64,000 nucleotides of DNA from Oscillospiraceae bacterium (GCA_017473015.1 JAFUNP010000005.1:23024-87023), one strand, 5' to 3'. Counted from the first letter of the stretch, positions 8,250 through 17,202 are shown. The notes: generated by a model not told the origin, from the letters alone. Numbers and translations are program-made.

Positions 8250-9184
8250 ATTTTCTCCAGTTTCTGCTGCAGGTTTGTCAGCTCGGTTTGGCTCTGGGTG
8301 ATTATCCGGTCAAGTATTTCCTGTACAGGCTTTATTTCTCTGCACAGACCGGCAATCTGCCCCATCATAACGGAACCGTTGTCCACATCGCCGTCTTTCA
8401 CTGCTTTGCGCAGTGCGCCAAGAGTCAGCATTTCCATCTGCTCTTTGTCTGCGCCGGATTTTTCCAGCTGTGCGTACCGGCGGCTCATTTTGTTTTTGCG
8501 TATACGCACCGGTGTACCGATGCTGCGGCCGGTTACCACTGTGTCGGTGTCGCCGGCTTTTATTACTGCTTGCTTGTAGTTTGGATGTACAGGGCATTCT
8601 TCGGCTGCCAGCAGACAGGTGCCTATCTGCACACCTACAGCACCCAGCGCCAGTGCGGCGTTGAAGCCTCGGCCGTCAGCAATGCCGCCGGCGGCGATAA
8701 CAGGGATTGAAACTGCATCTGCCACCTGAGGCACCAGCGCCATGGTGGTCTGTTCACCCACATGACCGCCGCTTTCGCCACCCTCTACGATGACCGCATC
8801 AGCACCGCAACGCTCCATTCTCCTGGCCAGTGCCACGCTGGGCACCACAGGGAAAACCTTTGCCCCGGAGCTTTTCAGCAGTTCCATATATGGACCGGGA
8901 TTGCCTGCGCCGGTGGTGACCGCTGCCACCTGCTCAGCACATATCATTTCAATCATTTCAGGTGTGTTTGGGTTCATAAGCATTATATTCACGCCAAAAG
9001 GTTTGTCGGTAAGGCTGCGGCATTTTCTGATTTCCCGCTGTGCGTCTTCCACTGTCATACCGCCTGTGGCGATAATGCCAAGTCCACCGCATTCCGAAAC
9101 AGCGGCGGCAAATTCTGCTGTGGCTATATGAGCCATAGCCCCTTGGATGATGGGATATTTTATATTCAGCATTTTATTCAACAT
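8246..9184 (-). CDS. fabK: Enoyl-ACP reductase II FabK
   Basis: 312 residues, the usual FabK length. FMN-dependent, NAD(P)H-linked reductase for the last step of each elongation round; it replaces FabI, which is absent from the cluster. Visible: YPIIQGAMAHIA at the N-terminus, VNIMLMNPNT, VTTGAGNPGPY, EGGESGGHVGE and the FMN phosphate-binding segments IAAGGIADGRG and GAVGVQIGTCLLA. The start at 9184 has AAGGAG six bases upstream. FabK organisms are intrinsically insensitive to triclosan (family knowledge). Confidence 0.95.
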   Translation of the reverse strand: MLNKMLNIKYPIIQGAMAHIATAEFAAAVSECGGLGIIATGGMTVEDAQREIRKCRSLTDKPFGVNIMLMNPNTPEMIEMICAEQVAAVTTGAGNPGPYMELLKSSGAKVFPVVPSVALARRMERCGADAVIVEGGESGGHVGEQTTMALVPQVADAVSIPVIAAGGIADGRGFNAALALGAVGVQIGTCLLAAEECPVHPNYKQAVIKAGDTDTVVTGRSIGTPVRIRKNKMSRRYAQLEKSGADKEQMEMLTLGALRKAVKDGDVDNGSVMMGQIAGLCREIKPVQEILDRIITQSQTELTNLQQKLEKI

Positions 9185-9196
9185 AATTTTCTCCTT

Positions 9197-10162
9197 TTAC
9201 ATCCGGATATACACCGCGCCGTTGGTGAAGCCTGCACCGAAGCCTACCAGCACGATTTTCATGCCGGGGCGTATCAGTCCCTGTTGCTGTGCCTGAGCAA
9301 AGGCGATGGCGATGCTGGCGGCTGAAGTGTTGCCGAAAGTGTCCAGATTGATAAAGAATTTTTCCATAGGCAGTCCCATTTTTCTGGCTACATAGGAAAT
9401 AATGCGTATATTGGCCTGATGGGGAATTATCAGGTCGATTTCTTCCGGTGTGACACCGGTGCCCTCCAGCACATGATGTATTGAATCCTCTATGGCTTTT
9501 ACTGCAAAGCGGAAAACCTCTTTTCCGTCCATATGCAGATAACCAAAGGTTCTTTGACAGTTCTCAAGAGCCGGATGGAGCAGAGGACCGGTAGCCTGCA
9601 GGGTACCGCTGCTGTCACCGGCACTGTCGGCGTAAAAAGCCATATGGCTTTTTTCACCGGGGCGCATTATTACCGCGCCGGCACCGTCTCCGAACAGCAC
9701 GCAGGTATTGCGGTCGGTCCAGTCAATGATTTTACTGAGAGTCTCCGCACCTATAACCAGTGCGCAGCGGTACTGCCCCAGCATGGCTGATGCAATATGC
9801 ATGGCGTATATAAAGCCGCTGCAGGCGGCGTTTATGTCAAAGGCCATAACATGACGGCTGTTTATCCCAAGCTTTTCCTGTATAAGACAGGCCGTGGAGG
9901 GAGTGAGATTGTCTCCTGTCATGGTGGCTACGATAATCAGGTCAATGTCAGCGGGGGTGATGCCGGCGTTTGCAATGGCATTCACAGCGGCACGGCAGCC
10001 CAGACTGACAGTGTTTTCTGTCTCGCTGACATAGCGTGTGCTGATACCTGTGCGTGCGGTAATCCACTCATCAGAGGTATCCACTGTCTTTTCCAGGTCG
10101 TGATTGGTGATGCATCTGCCGGGTACGGCGTATCCACTGCCCGCTATTTCTATATTTTTCAT
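9197..10162 (-). CDS. fabH: 3-oxoacyl-ACP synthase III FabH
   Basis: 321 residues. Initiates fatty-acid synthesis by condensing an acyl-CoA primer with malonyl-ACP. The Cys-His-Asn triad is intact: Cys114 in NAACSGFIYAM, His in IIPHQANIRI and Asn in DTFGNTSAAS. C-terminal GFGAGFTNGA is typical. It overlaps accDA by 4 nt (ATGA). Primer preference (acetyl versus branched) cannot be read from the sequence. Confidence 0.97.
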   Translation of the reverse strand: MKNIEIAGSGYAVPGRCITNHDLEKTVDTSDEWITARTGISTRYVSETENTVSLGCRAAVNAIANAGITPADIDLIIVATMTGDNLTPSTACLIQEKLGINSRHVMAFDINAACSGFIYAMHIASAMLGQYRCALVIGAETLSKIIDWTDRNTCVLFGDGAGAVIMRPGEKSHMAFYADSAGDSSGTLQATGPLLHPALENCQRTFGYLHMDGKEVFRFAVKAIEDSIHHVLEGTGVTPEEIDLIIPHQANIRIISYVARKMGLPMEKFFINLDTFGNTSAASIAIAFAQAQQQGLIRPGMKIVLVGFGAGFTNGAVYIRM

Positions 10163-11877
10163 TCTGTAATTCCTGTTCTGCGGTATTTTTGGTATCGTTC
10201 ATCACACAGTGTACTTGTTTTCTTTTTCAAAAGAACTGTCAGCTGTGTGCAAAGATACCGGTCTATCTGTGCTGCTGTTGCTTTTATGCTGTCAGCACCT
10301 TCTGTGGCAGTTTCTCTGATGATTTCATCAATTATGCCTTTTTCCATCAGGTCATCTGCTGTCAGCTTCATGGCCTGTGCCGCCTGTGGTGCTTTTGAAG
10401 CATCTTTCCACAGTATGCTGGCGAAGCCTTCGGGAGACAGCACAGAATACACTGCGTTTTCCAGCATGGCTATTCTGTCCGCCACTGACAGTGCAAGCGC
10501 ACCGCCGCTGCCGCCCTCTGAAATCACTACGGCTATAACCGGTGTTTTCAGGTCAGAAAATTCCATCAGACATCTGGCTATGGCTTCTGCCTGGCCGCGC
10601 TCCTCTGCACCTATGCCGGGATATGCCCCGGCGGTGTCAACAAAGGTGATTACCGGTCGGTGAAACTTTTCAGCCTGTTTTGCCAGCCTCAGTGCTTTGC
10701 GATAGCCCTCCGGATTCATCATGCCGAAATTGTTTTTCACATTTTCCTCCAGATTTCTGCCTTTACACTGTGCCAGCACAGTGACAGGAATCCCGTGAAA
10801 TGTGGCTATGCCGCCGATCAGTGCGTTGTCGTCTCCGAACAGTCTGTCGCCGTGGAGAGGGTAAAAATCATCAAACAGCCGGTCTATATAATCCTGTGCT
10901 TTAGGTCTGTGAGCCCCTCGGGCAATCTGCACACGCTGCCAGGGGGTGATATTTTCCTTCTGCTGTACTGTGGCCTGTCTGGCTATAAGAGACATCCGGC
11001 CTCTGACTGTCAGCTCTTTCCTGGATTTGTCGGTATGCAGTTTCAGCAGTCCGGAAATAACTGCTTTCAGATTGTGACGGTGGGAGATAATATCCACAAA
11101 GCCCTTTTCCTGCACAAATTCCGCTGTCTGAAAATTGTCCGGCAGCTGCCGGTTGATTGTTTTTTCTATCACTCGCTTTCCGGCAAAACCCACCATCGCG
11201 CCGGGTTCAGCGATAATAATATCCCCCAGCATTGCAAAGCTGGCGCTGACACCGCCGGTGGTGGGGTGTGTCAGCAGGGAAATGTACAGGCCGCCTTTTT
11301 CGCTGAATTTTTTCAGCGCGGCGGCTGTTTTGCTCATCTGAAACAGTGAGATTATGCCCTCCTGCATACGGGCACCACCGGAACAGCAGGAGATAATCAG
11401 CGGCAGCTTTTTCTTTGTGGCATATTCGGTGAGCAGGGTGATTTTTTCCCCGGTCACACTGCCCATGCTGCCCATCATAAAAAAGGAATCCATCACTGCG
11501 ATGGCGCATTTTGTACCGTTTATAGTGGCAGTTCCCGTGATTACAGAGTCTTTCAGCCCTGTCCGCCGCTGGGCCGCTGTCAGCTTTTCAGAATATCCCC
11601 GGAACTCCTCCGGGTCAGCCACAGCCATGTCCTTGTACATTTCTCTAAAAGATTTTTCATCAGTCAGCTGTCGTATTCTCTCTCTGGCGGAAATTCGCAT
11701 GTGATGACCACATACCGGGCATACATACAGCTCTGCTTTCAGCCGTGACAGACTGTTTTCTTTGCCACAGCCGGGACATACTGCCTTTTTTTCGTCGGTT
11801 TTGTCCTTTTTTTGCGGCTGCAGCAGTCTGCGGAAATCCTGCAGCTGTCTGTGCCTGTTTTTAAACAACATATTCAT
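10159..11877 (-). CDS. accDA: Fused acetyl-CoA carboxylase carboxyltransferase AccD-AccA
   Basis: 572 residues, close to the sum of separate beta (about 290) and alpha (about 315) subunits. The N-terminal AccD half begins with the Cys4 zinc ribbon (Cys34, Cys37, Cys53, Cys56 in CPGC and CPVC) and the crotonase-fold segment SCCSGGARMQEG. The AccA half starts near residue 300 with the typical TPWQRVQIARGAHRP and contains DTAGAYPGIGAEERGQ and SEGGSGGAL. Transfers carboxyl from carboxybiotin-AccB to acetyl-CoA, giving malonyl-CoA. The start (11877, or the second ATG at 11871) lies inside the end of accC. Fusion fixes the 1:1 subunit ratio. Confidence 0.95.
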   Translation of the reverse strand: MNMLFKNRHRQLQDFRRLLQPQKKDKTDEKKAVCPGCGKENSLSRLKAELYVCPVCGHHMRISARERIRQLTDEKSFREMYKDMAVADPEEFRGYSEKLTAAQRRTGLKDSVITGTATINGTKCAIAVMDSFFMMGSMGSVTGEKITLLTEYATKKKLPLIISCCSGGARMQEGIISLFQMSKTAAALKKFSEKGGLYISLLTHPTTGGVSASFAMLGDIIIAEPGAMVGFAGKRVIEKTINRQLPDNFQTAEFVQEKGFVDIISHRHNLKAVISGLLKLHTDKSRKELTVRGRMSLIARQATVQQKENITPWQRVQIARGAHRPKAQDYIDRLFDDFYPLHGDRLFGDDNALIGGIATFHGIPVTVLAQCKGRNLEENVKNNFGMMNPEGYRKALRLAKQAEKFHRPVITFVDTAGAYPGIGAEERGQAEAIARCLMEFSDLKTPVIAVVISEGGSGGALALSVADRIAMLENAVYSVLSPEGFASILWKDASKAPQAAQAMKLTADDLMEKGIIDEIIRETATEGADSIKATAAQIDRYLCTQLTVLLKKKTSTLCDERYQKYRRTGITE

Positions 11878-13228
11878 TCTGTTTCAGCTCCTCTATAAAA
11901 GTTCCGGCAAAAGAAGTGTCGTAACTGCCGTCCACAAACTTTTTGTGATGAAGAACAAAATAATGAAAATCAATATTTGTTTCTATGCCGTCTATAATCA
12001 GTTCTTCCAGTGCAGCGCGCATTTTTCGTATACATTCCAGTCGGGAAGGTGCAAAGGTAATCAGCTTCAGAATCATAGAGTCATAAAACGGAGGTATTTC
12101 GTAGCCGGTATAAACCGCAGTGTCCACACGGACACCTCTTCCTCCGGGCAGGTGCATAAACTCGATTCTGCCGGGAGAGGGGACAAAGCCCTGCTTTACA
12201 TTTTCAGCATTTATTCGGCATTCCATCGCATAGCCTGACGGTTTTATATCCTGTTGGGTAATGGTCAGGCGCTGTCTGTTGGCCGCTCGTATCTGCCATT
12301 TTACAATGTCAATACCGCACACCATTTCGGTGATGGGGTGTTCCACCTGAATACGGGTGTTCATTTCCATAAAATAATGCTGTCCGTTTTTGTCAAGCAG
12401 AAATTCCACCGTACCCACTGAGTTATAACCCACATAACGGCAGGCTTTCACTGCGTCAGCTGTTATTGTCTGTCTGGTTTCTTCAGACAGGGAAAAGCAG
12501 GGGGCTTCCTCTATCATTTTCTGATTTCGGCGCTGGAAAGAGCAGTCTCTGTCATACAGATGTACCACATTGCCGAAGCAGTCAGCGATTATCTGGACCT
12601 CTATATGTTTGGGATTTTCTATGAATTTTTCCATATAAACATCCCCGTTGCCGAAATTTGCCAGAGCCTCACTGCGCGCGGCCATAAATGCGGCAGGAAA
12701 TTCATCCGCGCTGCGGACTATTCTTATGCCTTTGCCGCCACCGCCGCCGGCAGCTTTTATCATCAGTGGGTAAGTGATTTCGTCTGCCTTTTTCAGACCA
12801 TCTTCCACCGTTTCAACCACACCTTCGCTGCCCGGTACAATCGGTACGCCGGCCTCCTTCATCAGCCTGCGCGCCTCGGCTTTGTTGCCCATTTTGTCTA
12901 TCAGGTCAGGGGACGGTCCAACAAAAATCAGACCGTTTTCCTGTACTTTGCGGGCAAAATCCCCGTTTTCGCTGAGAAAACCAAAACCGGGATGTATAGC
13001 ATCACAGCCTGTATTAACAGCCGCCTGAATTATGTTGTTCACATTCAGATAGCTGTCAGCCGAGCGGGGTGAGCCTATGCACACTGCCTCTGTGGCCAGC
13101 TGGGCGTGGAGCGCATCTTTATCTGCTGTGGAATACACCGCCACAGTCTGTATACCCATTTCCCTGCAGGTGCGTATAATCCTTACGGCGATTTCTCCGC
13201 GGTTGGCAATAAGAATTTTACGAATCAT
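11861..13228 (-). CDS. accC: Acetyl-CoA carboxylase biotin carboxylase subunit
   Basis: 455 residues, full length. ATP-grasp enzyme carboxylating biotin on AccB. N-terminal KILIANRGEIAVRIIR, the glycine-rich ATP loop KAAGGGGGKGIR, and the active-site signature MEMNTRIQVEHPITEMV are all intact. Start ATG overlaps the accB stop by 4 nt (ATGA), showing tight coupling. Confidence 0.97.
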   Translation of the reverse strand: MIRKILIANRGEIAVRIIRTCREMGIQTVAVYSTADKDALHAQLATEAVCIGSPRSADSYLNVNNIIQAAVNTGCDAIHPGFGFLSENGDFARKVQENGLIFVGPSPDLIDKMGNKAEARRLMKEAGVPIVPGSEGVVETVEDGLKKADEITYPLMIKAAGGGGGKGIRIVRSADEFPAAFMAARSEALANFGNGDVYMEKFIENPKHIEVQIIADCFGNVVHLYDRDCSFQRRNQKMIEEAPCFSLSEETRQTITADAVKACRYVGYNSVGTVEFLLDKNGQHYFMEMNTRIQVEHPITEMVCGIDIVKWQIRAANRQRLTITQQDIKPSGYAMECRINAENVKQGFVPSPGRIEFMHLPGGRGVRVDTAVYTGYEIPPFYDSMILKLITFAPSRLECIRKMRAALEELIIDGIETNIDFHYFVLHHKKFVDGSYDTSFAGTFIEELKQNEYVV

Positions 13229-13656
13229 GGTTTTTCACCTATTGCCATCAGTTCATCGTCAAAAGCCACTGCCTGACCGTCAGCTGCCTTGATGTCGGTA
13301 ATCCAGCCGGCTTTCGGCGCTTTGATTTCGTTCATCACCTTCATGGCTTCGATGATGCACAGGGTGTCTCCCCGGTTCACATACCGCCCCACCTGTACAA
13401 AAGGCGGCTGGTCTGCTGCCGGCGCCCGGTAGAAGGTACCTACCAGCGGTGATTTCACATATTCATCTGATACCGCCGGTGCTGTGGTCTGCGGTTCAGG
13501 GCTTTCAGTATGCTGTGGTGCTGCCACAACGCTGACAGGCGCAGTGCCCTCCGGTTTTTTCAGTTTTATTTTTATATCCTTTGTTTCAAGCTCCATAAAG
13601 GCAGCTGCAGATGCGTCAAATACAGCTACAATCTGCTGTAAAAGTCTTGTGTCCAT
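13225..13656 (-). CDS. accB: Biotin carboxyl carrier protein of acetyl-CoA carboxylase
   Basis: 143 residues. The C-terminal biotinyl domain has the EAMKVMNE motif with biotinylated Lys106; a Pro/Ala/Thr-rich linker (about 36-64) joins it to the N-terminal dimerisation segment. Substrate of the BirA encoded at 2840. Ribosome site AAGGAG five bases before the ATG. A strong hairpin separates it from acpP upstream. Confidence 0.96.
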   Translation of the reverse strand: MDTRLLQQIVAVFDASAAAFMELETKDIKIKLKKPEGTAPVSVVAAPQHTESPEPQTTAPAVSDEYVKSPLVGTFYRAPAADQPPFVQVGRYVNRGDTLCIIEAMKVMNEIKAPKAGWITDIKAADGQAVAFDDELMAIGEKP

Positions 13657-13670
13657 AAGTTCTCCTTAAA

Positions 13671-13705
13671 TTAAAATGAGCCAATATAAAACCGGCTCAT
13701 TTTAA
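13671..13705 (-). terminator. Internal terminator-like hairpin between acpP and accB
   Basis: Perfect 12-bp stem TTAAAATGAGCC (13671-13682) with GGCTCATTTTAA (13694-13705) and an 11-nt loop. On the minus strand it ends in a T-rich arm followed by AATTTAAGG. It probably terminates or processes part of the transcript after acpP and so raises AcpP over the downstream enzymes. Confidence 0.65.
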
Positions 13706-13731
13706 AATTCCTGAGCACATAGTGCGAGGGT

Positions 13732-13959
13732 TTACTGTTTTTTGGAATTTACAAGGTCCAGGATGTCCTGCACTGTAACCAGGGCAGAAATTTCTTCGTC
13801 TTCAATTCTGATGTCAAATTCTGTTTCCAGCTCCAGGGAAAGCTCTACTGCGGAAAGAGAGTCGATGCCCAGGTCTTCGCTGAGTCTGGCCTGTGGTGTG
13901 ATAAGCTCTTCTTCCACACTGATTGCATCCATAATCACTTTTTTTACCTGTTCTAACAT
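13732..13959 (-). CDS. acpP: Acyl carrier protein AcpP
   Basis: 75 residues. Carries acyl intermediates on a 4'-phosphopantetheine arm attached to Ser34 in the invariant DSL motif (EDLGIDSLSAVELSLELE). Very acidic, as expected. First gene of the fab operon, with AAAGGAG before the ATG and a 5' leader holding two of the three operators. No holo-ACP synthase is in the window. Confidence 0.97.
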   Translation of the reverse strand: MLEQVKKVIMDAISVEEELITPQARLSEDLGIDSLSAVELSLELETEFDIRIEDEEISALVTVQDILDLVNSKKQ

Positions 13960-13981
13960 AATAAATTCTCCTTTAAAATTG

Positions 13982-14071
13982 TTTCGATGTTCGAAGTATT
14001 TTGTTAAAAATATATTACTTCGACATTCGAAGTAATTGCTTGTATTATAAATCCTTCGATATTCGAAGTAA
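13982..14071 (-). promoter_or_regulatory. fab operon promoter with three operators 36 bp apart
   Basis: On the minus strand, a TTTACT -35 and TATAAT -10 (complement 14044-14049) stand 17 bp apart. Three inverted repeats with the core TTCGA-N3-TCGAA are centred at 13989, 14025 and 14061, exactly 36 bp apart. The best is TTACTTCGA, 3 nt, TCGAAGTAA (14015-14035). The 14061 site lies between -35 and -10; the other two lie downstream of the start site. This is the layout of a repressor controlling lipid synthesis (FabT- or FapR-like role), but no such gene is in the window. Confidence 0.8.
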
Positions 14072-14269
14072 ATAGTTTTAGCTGAATTTTTACAATTATT
14101 TCACAAATCAAAGTAAAACTGTGAAAAATATTATATACTTTATTATAAAGAGTATATGATTATATTTCCGGCCTGGGTACAGTGTCAGCCTGCCAGGAAA
14201 TTCTAATATAACCAGTGCTGGTATTGTTGGTCACGGCATCAGTGTTTAAACATTTACAGCAGACAAAGA
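14072..14269. other. AT-rich intergenic stretch upstream of the fab promoter
   Basis: No gene seen. It contains an imperfect 23-bp palindrome (about 14136-14158, arms TATACT and AGTATA) of unknown function. Confidence 0.4.
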
Positions 14270-14304
14270 GGGCAGCGCTTCAGCCGGGACTGAAGCACTG
14301 CCCT
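14270..14304 (-). terminator. Hairpin after the DUF3169 gene
   Basis: Stem of about 14 bp with one mismatch (GGGCAGCGCTTCAG against CTGAAGCACTGCCC), 6-nt loop. The T-run on the minus strand is short, so terminator strength is uncertain. Confidence 0.55.
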
Positions 14305-14314
14305 GTTTATACCA

Positions 14315-15064
14315 CTATTTTTTATTTTTCCATTCTTTTGCCGCCTTTGTATATGCGGAAAATTGCACTGCCCATATACCGCATACCAGAACAGCCGGCA
14401 GAGGTCCCACAGGTGTCATCATGCTGACAAACACTGCTATCAGCACTGCACCTACAATGGCGTTTGATGTAGCGCGGTAGCTTTTGTAGGCTGCATGGCC
14501 TATCTGTGCTTTTTCAGCTTCGTCACAGCTGTCAAACCATTCCCGGTGGAATTTTGAGTCCAGCACATTCCCTTTCTTTTCCGGGTTCAGCTTCTGTACC
14601 TGCTTTATTATGGCGTTCTGCAGAAAAGAGCCGCCTATCAGCAGAACAAGAAAAACAGCCATGGAAATCATCACCGGAATAAAATCTTCCATAGAAAGCT
14701 TTGTGCCAAATCCGCTGACCATAATTCCGAACACGCCGAACATATAGATTGTCAGCCGGTTTGTCACAGTGACAGCTGTCCCCAGCAGTTCATCAGCTTT
14801 TTCATATTTTTCTTCGTCACCTGCCAGTGCTGCTGCAGCGGTATTTCTTCCCTTTATGTAAAAGCTGACGGCAACCACCATTATGCCACATCCTGCCACC
14901 ATCATCAAAGGGCTGATTTTCACCAGGCTATCCAGCAGGTATGTGAGCTGGGCGGCAATATCCGCCTCAAAAGCCATGCTGTTGTATCCTGCTATAAAGC
15001 CTGCACCCAGTGCCAGTACTACAACTGCAATAAATCTAATCAATATCTTCTTTTCCTTATTCAT
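14315..15064 (-). CDS. DUF3169-type integral membrane protein
   Basis: 249 residues from the ATG at 15064 (MNKEKKILIRFIA), six bases after the regulator gene; GGAGG stands ten bases upstream. The longer open frame from 15289 only mirrors the regulator gene in another frame. About six membrane segments, grouped as two at the N-terminus (about 9-29, 45-66), two in the middle (about 100-135) and two near the C-terminus, with a soluble loop between. This matches the Firmicutes DUF3169 family, which is usually paired with a small XRE regulator as here. Function unknown; the pair resembles membrane-stress or peptide-immunity modules. Confidence 0.75.
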   Translation of the reverse strand: MNKEKKILIRFIAVVVLALGAGFIAGYNSMAFEADIAAQLTYLLDSLVKISPLMMVAGCGIMVVAVSFYIKGRNTAAAALAGDEEKYEKADELLGTAVTVTNRLTIYMFGVFGIMVSGFGTKLSMEDFIPVMISMAVFLVLLIGGSFLQNAIIKQVQKLNPEKKGNVLDSKFHREWFDSCDEAEKAQIGHAAYKSYRATSNAIVGAVLIAVFVSMMTPVGPLPAVLVCGIWAVQFSAYTKAAKEWKNKK

Positions 15065-15069
15065 ACATC

Positions 15070-15273
15070 TCAATCCTCCGTGTAAGAAAATACATCTTCC
15101 ACAGCGACACCGAAAACCCTGGCAATCTTCAGTGCCAGTGTCACCGACGGGCTGTAGTCTCCGCGCTCTATCAGGCTGATGGTCTGGCGGCTGGCCCCCA
15201 CCATACTGCCCAGCTGCTGCTGGTTTATGCCCATACGCGCACGGTGTTCTTTCAGTCTGTTGTTCAGTGGCAT
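15070..15273 (-). CDS. Small XRE-family HTH regulator
   Basis: 67 residues, a bare Cro/C1-type helix-turn-helix: LKEHRARMGINQQQLGSMVG followed by ASRQTISLIERG, the usual recognition helix segment. This one-domain form is common in Firmicutes in front of DUF3169 or similar membrane genes. AGGTGA precedes the ATG. Three TTGTCA/TGACAA repeats in its own promoter suggest autorepression. Confidence 0.9.
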   Translation of the reverse strand: MPLNNRLKEHRARMGINQQQLGSMVGASRQTISLIERGDYSPSVTLALKIARVFGVAVEDVFSYTED

Positions 15274-15295
15274 AATTCACCTCACGCAATTTTTA

Positions 15296-15356
15296 TTGTC
15301 ATTTTGACAAATATATTTGTCATTTATATTGTAACAATGACAACTTTATTTGTCAA
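15296..15356 (-). promoter_or_regulatory. Promoter of the XRE/DUF3169 operon with TTGTCA operators
   Basis: Minus-strand -35 TTGACA (complement 15351-15356), 17-bp spacer, -10 TACAAT (complement 15328-15333). Inverted TTGTCA half-sites fill the region: 15296-15310, the perfect 18-bp palindrome TGACAAATATATTTGTCA (15305-15322), and 15338-15355. Confidence 0.75.
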
Positions 15357-15448
15357 CAGCAATTTGTAAATTTTTTTATTACACCTGTTAAAATCTGCGG
15401 ATATATGGTAGAATAATAAAAAATATAACGGTAAAACAAGGAGCAGTT

Positions 15449-16942
15449 ATGGAAAAGAAATATATTATAGCCCTGGACCAGGGGACTACTTCATCCCGTG
15501 CCATTATTTTTGACAGAGAGCAGAATATTGTGGCCACTGCACAGAAAGAATTTACACAGTTCTACCCTCACGAAGGCTGGGTAGAGCATGATGCCATGGA
15601 AATCTATTCATCACAGTATGGCGTTATGGTGGAGGCCATTGTGAAAAGCGGCATAAATCCGGCGGAAATAGCAGGCATAGGTATTACCAATCAGCGTGAA
15701 ACCACCGTCCTGTGGGACAAAGCCACCGGCCGCCCTGTTTACAACGCTATAGTATGGCAGTGCCGCCGCACCGCTGATATCTGTGACAATCTGGTGGAAA
15801 AAGGTCTGGCAGGATATATAAAAGAAAGCACAGGTCTGGTGGTGGATGCCTATTTCTCTGCCACAAAAATCAAATGGATACTGGATAATGTGGAAGGTGT
15901 CCGTGAAAAAGCAGAAAAAGGCGAAATCCTTTTCGGCACTGTGGACTCCTGGCTGGTGTACAAGCTGACAGAGGGCAAGGTTCATGTAACCGACTACACC
16001 AACGCCAGCCGTACTATGCTGTACAACATTCACACACTGGAATGGGACAAAAAACTGCTGGAAGAGCTGGACATTCCGGAATGCATTCTGCCTAAAGTGC
16101 TTCCATCCAGCCATATTTACGGTTACACACAGATACAGGGCGCGGTGGTACCTATCGCAGGTATTGCCGGCGACCAGCAGGCGGCGCTTTTCGGTCAGAG
16201 ATGCTTTGAAAAAGGTGAGGCCAAAAATACTTATGGCACAGGCTGTTTCCTGCTGATGAACACAGGTACCACGCCATACGAAAGCAAATCCGGGCTTATT
16301 ACCACCATCGCTGTAGGTATTGACGGCAGAGTTGAGTACGCCCTGGAGGGCAGTGTGTTTGTAGGTGGTGCAGTTATTCAGTGGCTGAGGGACGAAATGC
16401 GTTTCATCACCGAAAGCCGTGACGCTGAATACTATGCACAGAAGGTGAGCGACACCGGCGGAGTTTACATGGTACCGGCTTTTACAGGTCTGGGTGCGCC
16501 CCACTGGGATATGTACGCCCGCGGTGCTATTGTGGGCATCACCCGTGGCACAAAGCGTGAACATATTGTGCGTGCAGCGCAGGAAAGTATCGCTTATCAG
16601 AGTATGGACCTGGTAAAAGCTATGGAAAAAGACACCGGCCTGCAGCTGTCTGTACTTAATGTGGACGGCGGCGCCAGCCGTGACGGCTTCCTGATGCAGT
16701 TCCAGGCAGATATTCTGGACAGAACGGTACAGCGACCGGTTATCCGTGAAACTACAGCGCTTGGTGCTGCTTATCTGGCGGGCCTGGCAACCGGTCTGTG
16801 GAAAAGCCGCGAGGAGCTGAAAACAGGCAACTGGTGTGACAAAATTTTCACTCCGGATATGGAACAGGAAAGACGAGAAAAGCTTATCCGCGGCTGGAAC
16901 AAGGCTGTGGGCCGCAGCCTGGACTGGGCAGAAAAAGGCTGA
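15449..16942 (+). CDS. glpK: Glycerol kinase
   Basis: 497 residues, standard length. FGGY-family kinase converting glycerol plus ATP to sn-glycerol 3-phosphate, which feeds phospholipid backbone synthesis or glycerol catabolism. N-terminal [15 protein letters not shown] (phosphate-1 loop), [38 protein letters not shown] and [13 protein letters not shown] are all as in the family. Stands alone between its own promoter region (possible -10 TAGAAT at 15409) and a terminator; no GlpF or GlpD nearby. Confidence 0.97.
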   Translation: MEKKYIIALDQGTTSSRAIIFDREQNIVATAQKEFTQFYPHEGWVEHDAMEIYSSQYGVMVEAIVKSGINPAEIAGIGITNQRETTVLWDKATGRPVYNAIVWQCRRTADICDNLVEKGLAGYIKESTGLVVDAYFSATKIKWILDNVEGVREKAEKGEILFGTVDSWLVYKLTEGKVHVTDYTNASRTMLYNIHTLEWDKKLLEELDIPECILPKVLPSSHIYGYTQIQGAVVPIAGIAGDQQAALFGQRCFEKGEAKNTYGTGCFLLMNTGTTPYESKSGLITTIAVGIDGRVEYALEGSVFVGGAVIQWLRDEMRFITESRDAEYYAQKVSDTGGVYMVPAFTGLGAPHWDMYARGAIVGITRGTKREHIVRAAQESIAYQSMDLVKAMEKDTGLQLSVLNVDGGASRDGFLMQFQADILDRTVQRPVIRETTALGAAYLAGLATGLWKSREELKTGNWCDKIFTPDMEQERREKLIRGWNKAVGRSLDWAEKG

Positions 16943-16960
16943 TATATTTTAGAAAATATG

Positions 16961-16992
16961 AAAACAGACGGTCTGCATACCGTCTGTTTTTG
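16961..16992 (+). terminator. Terminator after glpK
   Basis: Perfect 12-bp stem AAAACAGACGGT/ACCGTCTGTTTT with a 6-nt loop and trailing Ts. Confidence 0.9.
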
Positions 16993-17131
16993 TTTGTAAA
17001 TCAGAAATCACCCCGGTCATTACAGTTTTTCTGTGTTGAGGGTGGCCCTTTATTATATATACTTCGTAAAGCCGCAAATGGCGTTATGGTGTCTTCATGT
17101 CAGATGAAGCTGGATATTGACAGAGTTTCTG

Positions 17132-17160
17132 TTGAATAAAACAGGCGTTTATTGTATAAT
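17132..17160 (+). promoter_or_regulatory. Promoter of the CDF transporter
   Basis: TTGAAT (17132-17137), 17-bp spacer, TATAAT (17155-17160). No recognisable Mn riboswitch in the 210 bp before the gene. Confidence 0.65.
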
Positions 17161-17202
17161 ATGTAATATTTTGGAAAACTATATATTACGGAGGTATTAA
17201 CA

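Noticed and set aside
14136..14158. Palindrome upstream of the fab promoter as a fourth operator or replication element
   Set aside because: Its sequence does not match the TTCGA-N3-TCGAA core, and no DnaA boxes or related genes are near.
15338..15414. Direct control of glpK by the XRE operators
   Set aside because: The half-sites end about 50 bp before the putative glpK -10 and overlap only the leftward promoter; an effect on glpK is possible but unsupported.
16990..17202. Possible yybP-ykoY Mn riboswitch before the CDF gene
   Set aside because: I could not find the conserved paired loops; only a plain promoter is visible.
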